Source of the DNA: Miscanthus floridulus
Lineage: Eukaryota > Streptophyta > Magnoliopsida > Poales > Poaceae
DNA: 64,000 bases
Assembly: GCF_019320115.1 (NCBI RefSeq)
Contig: NC_089598.1
Coordinates: 24,643,585 to 24,707,584, forward strand
Direction: 5' to 3'
Below are positions 57,732-64,000 of this stretch, piece after piece. Numbering within the stretch: the stretch's first letter is position 1; the number at the start of each line of letters is the position of its first letter. A program made the position numbers and the translations under genes. Below the pieces are notes generated by a model, which worked only from the letters and a program-made list of their open reading frames with translations, was not told the origin of the DNA and did no database searches.

Positions 57732-60700
57732 TGTGGCAGAACCACCCGAAATAGCATACTTATGGAGGTGCTTGTCTTCCACTAGACACTAAGCACCCCG
57801 AAAGCAAGCTACATCAAGTGGTGTCCGTCGGGCAGACCCCGAGGGAGAACCCGCAAGATCCACATTATTCCCAAGGATCCAATAATGAGAACGAGTTACA
57901 ACACAAGTACATTTCATACATTAGAGTTTCTTAAAAAGTACATTATTACAATACCAAATACCAGAGTTCGGAATGATAAACAGCGGAATTTAAAAATAAC
58001 ATCTAGCGGTAGGGGCGAGGATTCCGTCTGAGCCCACCAGAAGGATCCTCCACACAAGGTACTCTTCAAGCATCACCTGTAATAGGGGTAAATAAACCCT
58101 GAGTATACAATGTACTTGTAAGACTTATCCGACTAGTGGGAATACTTTCCCGACTCCAAGGGATATGATAGGCTTTATGGTTTGCTGGTTTTCTTTAGCA
58201 GAAAGCAATACTAATAGTGAGTCCTTATTGATGCATTATTATTATCAGCCATATTAAGGTTTCATCTAGTCAAGCTATATAAGCACCTGTTCTATTTTCA
58301 AGCAAGGGTCGAGCAATCGATACTATTCCTTCTCCTTTTCCACTTCCAGTTCTTACTATGGTGCTAAACCGCAGACAAGCCGTACCGGATCGCCCGACGA
58401 TTTGCGAATCAATGTGCCCAGCTGGGTGCCCCGAAAACACACACCCTGCTTGTATCCCAGGCACAAGCAGGACTAACCCACCACTCTCCTATCCCGGGTG
58501 TCCAGGTCCCCGTCCAAACTTGGACTCCAAGCCCCCACCCCTGAGTCCCGGACTTAGTATGGTGCAAGGACCTCTACCACCTCCTCTTCCCATCAGTCGG
58601 TCCGGAAAGAGCCAGATCCACGACAAGAGAGCAGCAAGCCTTCTCTGCGCCCATACCCAAGTATGCGCTCAGGACAATAATCTATGACTTGCCTAGAGTC
58701 ATATGCAACGACCGATCCTTAATCGACATAGACAGGGAAAAAGTGCAACCGGGCTATGTCCTGTTGGCCGCAGGACACAACCCCTCACACCCACCAGTAC
58801 CAAATCCATATCCCTGCCCGGTCACCATTTACCTTTCCATTATTTCATCATGATATCATAGTTTAATCACCTATTTGCGAGTAACGGCAGGTTACTCACG
58901 CTACCGATATCCCGAGCATAGCAGCTACTTGACCTGTACTAGTAGGACTCATGGGTAGATATATTTATGCAAGTAGTTTTCATAAAATGCCTGTAACATA
59001 AATGCATATCATATATATATTCAGTGATCATTTAAAAATAGGGGTTATGCACTGGGGCTTGCCTTGGGCAGGCGCTGGGTCAGCAGAGTCAGCACCAATA
59101 GGCTCCTGGGCTTCCTCCTGTGCGAAGATCTCCTTCTCGTACTCCTCGATCACCTCGTCGTACTCTGGCTTGCCGACGGGCACGAAATCTACCAGTTCGT
59201 GATCTACATGAAATGATGATGCGATGTTTAATAATATAACAACCAGCTCTTAAAATAGAAGTACATCGATTAAACTACTAAGCTAGTGCTATCGACCGCG
59301 GTGCTCAATTATCTATTGCTATCGACGACAAGTATCAAGTCAGGCATTCAACGTCATTCCAGCAACTATCGGTATTTTCACTCCTAACGCCGATTTACGC
59401 GATATACCAATAACAAGAGTAATAGCTACTTTATTTAACGACACCTTTTAATGCTACAAAATTTACAGCGAGCACCTAATATCCTCGGGAACCTACTGTA
59501 AAATTTTCAAAGCTAAAACTATTACCGATTTGCCACAAGAATTCCTATAAATATTAATCTATATAATACTAAGCTTCCCAATTAGAATTTATGAGCCTAT
59601 GATGGCAATAGCTAACTATGAACTAACTACACTAACAGATAGATGGCATTTTTGTGAATCTAACAAACTTGGTTTCGCCATTTTTGGACAACTATGCAAT
59701 TTACTATGATTTATCGAAGTTCACTTCATAACTAAAACAAATAAACTTTCTTATTTACTGGAAATGGTGAAAACCAAATCTGACTCCTTCGGCCCACTCG
59801 CGCTGGCTCGGCCCAGCATGCCTTCCCGCCCACGCGTGTTAGCAGACCACCACGCGGCCTAGCCGGCCAACGGCCCGCGACGGGGGAAGGCCCGCGCGTG
59901 ACGGCATCTTGCAAAAATGTCCCCGCTCTATTCGATATTTGCTACAAGCTCTACAGTACTATTTCGCTAGTCTACAATTTTTCAGCAGCACCCTCCAAAA
60001 CTCTTGTCCTCCCATTGGCAACACCCCTACGACCACCCGCGCGCACTGACACGGCGGGGCTGGCATCGGCGACCCACGTCGGCCACCTCAGGCCTCCCCC
60101 TCCCAAACCAACGAGCCAACTCATACCTAGACGCGAACGCGAAGTGGTTGGCGAAGGAAACGCGCACTGGGACACAACAACGGGCTCGGACCATGACGGC
60201 GGGCACCCTACAAACACGACGACGCCGTTCTGGTGAACATCAGCAAGACCAGGGCCAAACAAGTACCAGATGAGCACCAGAGACTCACCACGGAACCTTA
60301 CGATGCGGCGACTCGACCAGAGATGGCTCAAACCGAGCCGGCCATGTGTGCGCGATGTGGTGCGGCGGCGCACGGCAATGGCACGGCTATGCCAGGGGCT
60401 ACTCTACGGCGGTAGGGCTTAGGATGTGGCAAGCACGGTGACACGCAACTAGAGGAGAGCCTAGTATCGCGAGGAATTGGACCGAGATGCCTTGGTTGCT
60501 AGGTTAGCCGACGGCGCAGGACACCATGGTCTTATGGACCTGACGAGCGGCGATTCAAAATTGGAGCACAGGACTGAACTACAGGCGGCGATGCGGGGTC
60601 GGTAGGGCTGCAGGCTACCTAGCGGAGTCGAACACGTGGTCAATTTGAATCAAGACGGCAAATTTGAAAGAAACATCTCGATGGCCATGGAGACATCGAA

Positions 60701-61906
60701 GGCAGGGGGGGTTCTGTCATGGCTTGGCTTGGTCCATCTGCGGCGTCAACGCAATGAGCCAACACACCACTATAGGAATAGCGGGATAGGTAGGACGTGC
60801 CCTAGATGGCTATCTGCACGGCCACTGCGGTAAGGCGACGAGCGCGGTATGGTGCCACCGCGCCGGGCAGCGCCAGACAAATGACGTAGTGCGATGCGAC
60901 GTGGAGAGGATGGTGGAGCAGGCGGACGTCCTTTGAGTGAGCAGCCAAGGGAAGTCAACGATCAGTACCGTGCGTGGCCGCTGGTGACGTGAACGTGGGA
61001 CCCGGTGCGCCTACGGCCAAAGCGGGGCAGGACAAGGCTCGGCGGAGCTTGGTCGGCGGCCTGGGCGCAGCGCATTAGCCAGCGAGGTGACCCACGCGCT
61101 AGTGAGGCAGCAAGCAACCAAGGTAGTAGCGTAGGGTTAGCGCGCATCGCCGTCACGGTGGCATGAAGACGTGGTCTGCACGTCGGCGCGCAGGGCGAGT
61201 CAGCAGCGATGGCAGGCCGGGCAGTGGCGGTCGAGCAGCAGCGGCGGGCGTGGCCGACAGTGAAGGCAGACAGCCCTGGTGCACAGCGTCATAGCCGTGC
61301 GTGTGCACCGGCATGGCGGTGGAACACTACCGGCATGGCAGTGCGCTGATGAGCTAGCAGCGTGCCAGGCCAAGCGGTGACCGCGCCCACGCCAACTCAA
61401 GTGTCGTGCACACATTTTAAAGCAAGTAGAAAACTTGCTGCAAAGCTCCAAACGCCAAACTACTTATTCGATGTGCAAGAGGGTACATCAAGCTATCAAT
61501 CGAAGCAGTGACATTGTGCTATTTCCTAAGCCGATCATTCTACAAAACTAGCCAAAGTTAGCTTCATCGACCTTCTTTCAAGCCTACATGAATGGATGTC
61601 GTTCCGAACGGTTTCGCGTCAAACCCCAAATCTGGCCTACTCGATGTACTAACCAACTATCCTTGTCCGCGACCGCACCTATTACATCGCCGTTAGTCAA
61701 ACATCCTATAGCATTTTTATTTCAACAACAATTCGATTAGAATACTAAACAACATTATATGAAATGTAACCTTTGTCTCATGTTTCGTATAAATGTTTCA
61801 AGGACCGAATATTGCTTTATCATTCATGTTATACACATATGCACAAAACCATGATGCTCATGCGATGTTTAGCAAGATAGTGCAATGTAACACCGAGGGT
61901 GTTACA
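57732..61906 (-). mobile_element. solo LTR, Tekay-type, inside copia RT
   Basis: On the minus strand it starts TGTAACACCCTCGGTGTTAC at 61906 and ends GGTGGTTCTGCCACA at 57732. It is flanked by a perfect GAAGA duplication (57727-57731 and 61907-61911). At 4175 bp it is the same family as the LTRs at 29631 and 40292 but clearly diverged from both. ORFs at 59898-61450 lie in its GC-rich part and are chance. Confidence 0.93.
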
Positions 61907-64000
61907 GAAGATCTCTCCATCAAGCTTCTTGGTGAATAGTGTGGTGTCCACCTTCCCAATGGTGAAGCCCTTCTCAATGAGGAAATCCCGAAGACGATCA
62001 TACCAAGCTCTTGGGGCTCGCTTTAGCCCATATAGCTCCTTGGACAACCTATAAACATGATTAGGATATCTAGGGTCTTCGAACCAGGGAGGTTGATCAA
62101 CATAGACTAGTTCATTTATGAAGCCATTTAGAAATGCACTTTTAACATCCATTTGATATAATTTCATTTCATGATGAGATGCATATGCAAGAAGGATATG
62201 AATGGCTTCAAGTCTTGCAACCGATGCAAAGGTCTCTCCAAAATCCAACCCTTCAATTTGAGAGAACCCCTTTGCAACTAGCCTTGCCTTATTCCTCACA
62301 ATGATGCCTTAATCATCTTACTTATTGCGGAACACCCACTTTGTTCTAATGACTCTTGCATCCTGTGGTCGCTCTTCAAGTGTCCAAACTTCATTGCGGG
62401 TGAAGTTGTTCAATTATTCATGCATGGCATTTATCCAATCCAGATCTTGAAGAGCTTCTTCTATATTCTTAGGCTCAATGCAAGAAACAAACGAGTGATG
62501 TTCAATAAAGGAAGCAAGTTTTTAAGAGCGAATCATTACACCCTTTGAAGGACTCCCTATGATGAGATCTTGTAGATGTGCTTGAAGTATAGGAGAATTT
62601 CTTCTATCAACCACTTGAGGAGGAGGTTGTGGAGCATCAATGTCTTGAGCTTGTGCCACCATTTGGTCATGAGAGACATGAGTATCTTTATTTTCTACTC
62701 TCCCATCTTTATCATCATCTTGTAGCACATTTGATGAAGAGGGTGGATCAATCACTTGTACATCATCTTCATCATCTTTGGGCTTGATGTCTCCAACCGG
62801 AATGTTCTTCATGGCCTCCCTCAGTGGTTCATCACCTATATCATCAAGATTCTCATGTACTCCTTGGGAGCCGTTAGATTCATCAAATTCTACATCATAT
62901 GTTTCTTCAACCAAGCCAGTGGCATGATTAAATACTTGATATGCTTTGGACTTTGATGAGTAACCAGCAAGAAAACCAATATCACAACGTCTTTGGAACT
63001 TCCCTAGGTGTTGCTGCTTCTTGTAGATGTAGCATTTGCAACCAAACACCCAGAAGAATAAGGCGTCCAGTTTCTTCCCATTGAGCAACTCATAAGGTGT
63101 CTTGCCAAGAAACTTTTGTAGAAATAGGCGGTTGGATGCATAGCATGTGATGTTGATAGCTTCTGCCCATAAATCTTGTGGTGTGTTGTACTCATCAAGT
63201 ATTGTTCTCGCAAGGGTGATTAGTGTCTGGTTCTTTCTCTCTACTACACCATTTTGTTAAGGAGTATAGGTTGTGAGACCTCATGCTTGATCCCAACTTC
63301 ATCACAATATGCTTCAATGTTTGTATTGTCAAATTCTTTCCCATTGTCACTTCTTATCTTCTTGAGCTTCACTTCAAATTCATTTTGTGCTCTCTTGGCA
63401 AACTTCTTGAAACATGCGGCCACTTCAGTCTTGTCATGAAGGAAGAACACCCAAGTGTATCTAGAGTAGTTGTCAACTATCACAAGACAATAGAGATTGC
63501 CTCCCAAACTCTTGTAAGTTGTTGGTCCAAATAGATCCATGTGGAGAAGCTCTAGCACTCTTGTTGTTGAAATGTAAGCTTTGGTTGGATGAGTGTTTGC
63601 AACTTGCTTGCTGGCTTAACATGCACTACAAAGCTTGTCTTTCTCAAATTTCACATCCTTCAAATCTCTCACCAACTCATTTTTCATTAACTTCTTGAGT
63701 GAGCTCATCCCAACATGTACGAGCCTTCTATGCCAAAGCCACCCAAGTGATGTTTTGGTGAATAAGCATGTCTTCTAGTTTGCATCTTCGGAGGTAAAAT
63801 CCACTAGATATAGGTTGTTGTATCTAAAGCCCTTGAATATGACTTGATCATCATCTTTCTTTGACACAACCACTTCCTTCTCGGTGAACAAACATTGAAA
63901 GCCAAGATCACACAATTGACCAATGGATAGCAAGTTGATGCTCAATGAAGCAACATATAGCACATTTGATATTGAGTGATCATTTGATATTACAACTTTG
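61907..64000 (-). pseudogene. pol: integrase and RT N-terminus, SIRE-type copia
   Basis: Right to left: a gag-pre-integrase region with HRRLVHVGM and KDKLCSAC (63600-63800). Integrase with LLHMDLFGP, IRSDNGKEF and GVVERKN (the last after a frameshift and a TAA near 63258). A C-terminal part with VFGCKCYIYKK and a long acidic linker (62522-63088). Then RT with KARLVAKGFSQIEGLDFGET, MDVKSAFLNGF and LYGLKRAPRAWYDRL (61912-62299). In-frame stops lie near 62307-62320 and 62521. The RT is cut by the solo LTR at 61906, just before YVDD. Protease and gag are beyond 64000. Confidence 0.92.

Larger units (their letters stand above)
48104..64000 (-). mobile_element. SIRE-type Ty1/copia element, 3' part in window
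   Basis: Minus-strand copia element running off the right edge: integrase and RT at 61907-64000, RT end and RNase H at 56755-57731, an env-like region at 52600-55070, purine tract at 52125-52140, 3' LTR at 48104-52124. The extra frame between pol and LTR marks the SIRE/Maximus lineage. It is inserted in the RT of the chromodomain element. It carries two solo LTR insertions. The 5' LTR, gag and protease lie beyond 64000. Confidence 0.88.

Noticed and set aside
1..64000. CRISPR arrays, bacterial operons, rRNA or tRNA genes
   Set aside because: No regularly spaced short repeats, no ribosome-binding-site-led gene runs, and no cloverleaf or rRNA core seen; only tRNA-complementary primer sites.

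Overview
This window looks like nuclear DNA from a grass, most likely a panicoid such as the sorghum/sugarcane/maize group. The reasons are nested LTR retrotransposons, grass-type MITEs (Stowaway, PIF/Harbinger-like, hAT-like), a MULE-like foldback element, plant splice signals and intergenic DNA rich in C-to-T decay. I see no bacterial, organellar or CRISPR content, and no rRNA or tRNA gene. The species is an inference from repeat style only.

Left part (1-18.3 kb) is the gene-like part. It holds a minus-strand bromodomain-protein gene fragment (three consistent exons, 1842-2201), an LTR fragment, a possible LINE 3' region, a 3.05 kb solo LTR (4834-7886), a possible last exon of an unidentified plus-strand gene (8474-8536) and small DNA transposons. 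It also holds an old direct duplication of about 2.6 kb (8855-11460 and 15470-18260). Between the two copies lies a Stowaway-like MITE split by a decayed Ty1/copia-type element (11654-14767).

Middle part: a structurally complete Reina-like Ty3/gypsy chromodomain element (18815-24625; LTRs of about 280 bp, perfect TSD GATGG, gag-pol on the plus strand) sits in a GC-rich Harbinger-like sequence. Next to it is a 660-bp near-perfect foldback (24783-25442).

Right part (25.4-64 kb) is a nest. A minus-strand chromodomain gypsy element (LTR 25454-25795, integrase/chromodomain 25.8-27.1 kb, RT fragment near 48.0 kb) was invaded by a plus-strand Tat-type gypsy element (LTR 27146-28271, gag and protease only). 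That was invaded by a complete minus-strand Tekay/Del-type element with 4.5-kb LTRs (29631-44810), whose gag carries a 976-bp Harbinger-type element (38203-39178). The outer chromodomain element was also cut by a minus-strand SIRE-type copia element (48104 to beyond 64000; integrase, RT, RNase H, env-like region, 3' LTR). That copia element carries two solo LTRs: another SIRE-type one (48958-51380) and a Tekay-type one (57732-61906).

No retroelement here is coding-competent. Most in-frame breaks are TAG codons where the family expects glutamine (CAG), which fits long-term CHG methylation and deamination. I found no convincing new biological system. The items most worth a second look are the insertion order, the TAG bias, the foldback element, the gene-like Harbinger cargo, the bromodomain exons and the segmental duplication with its clean empty sites.
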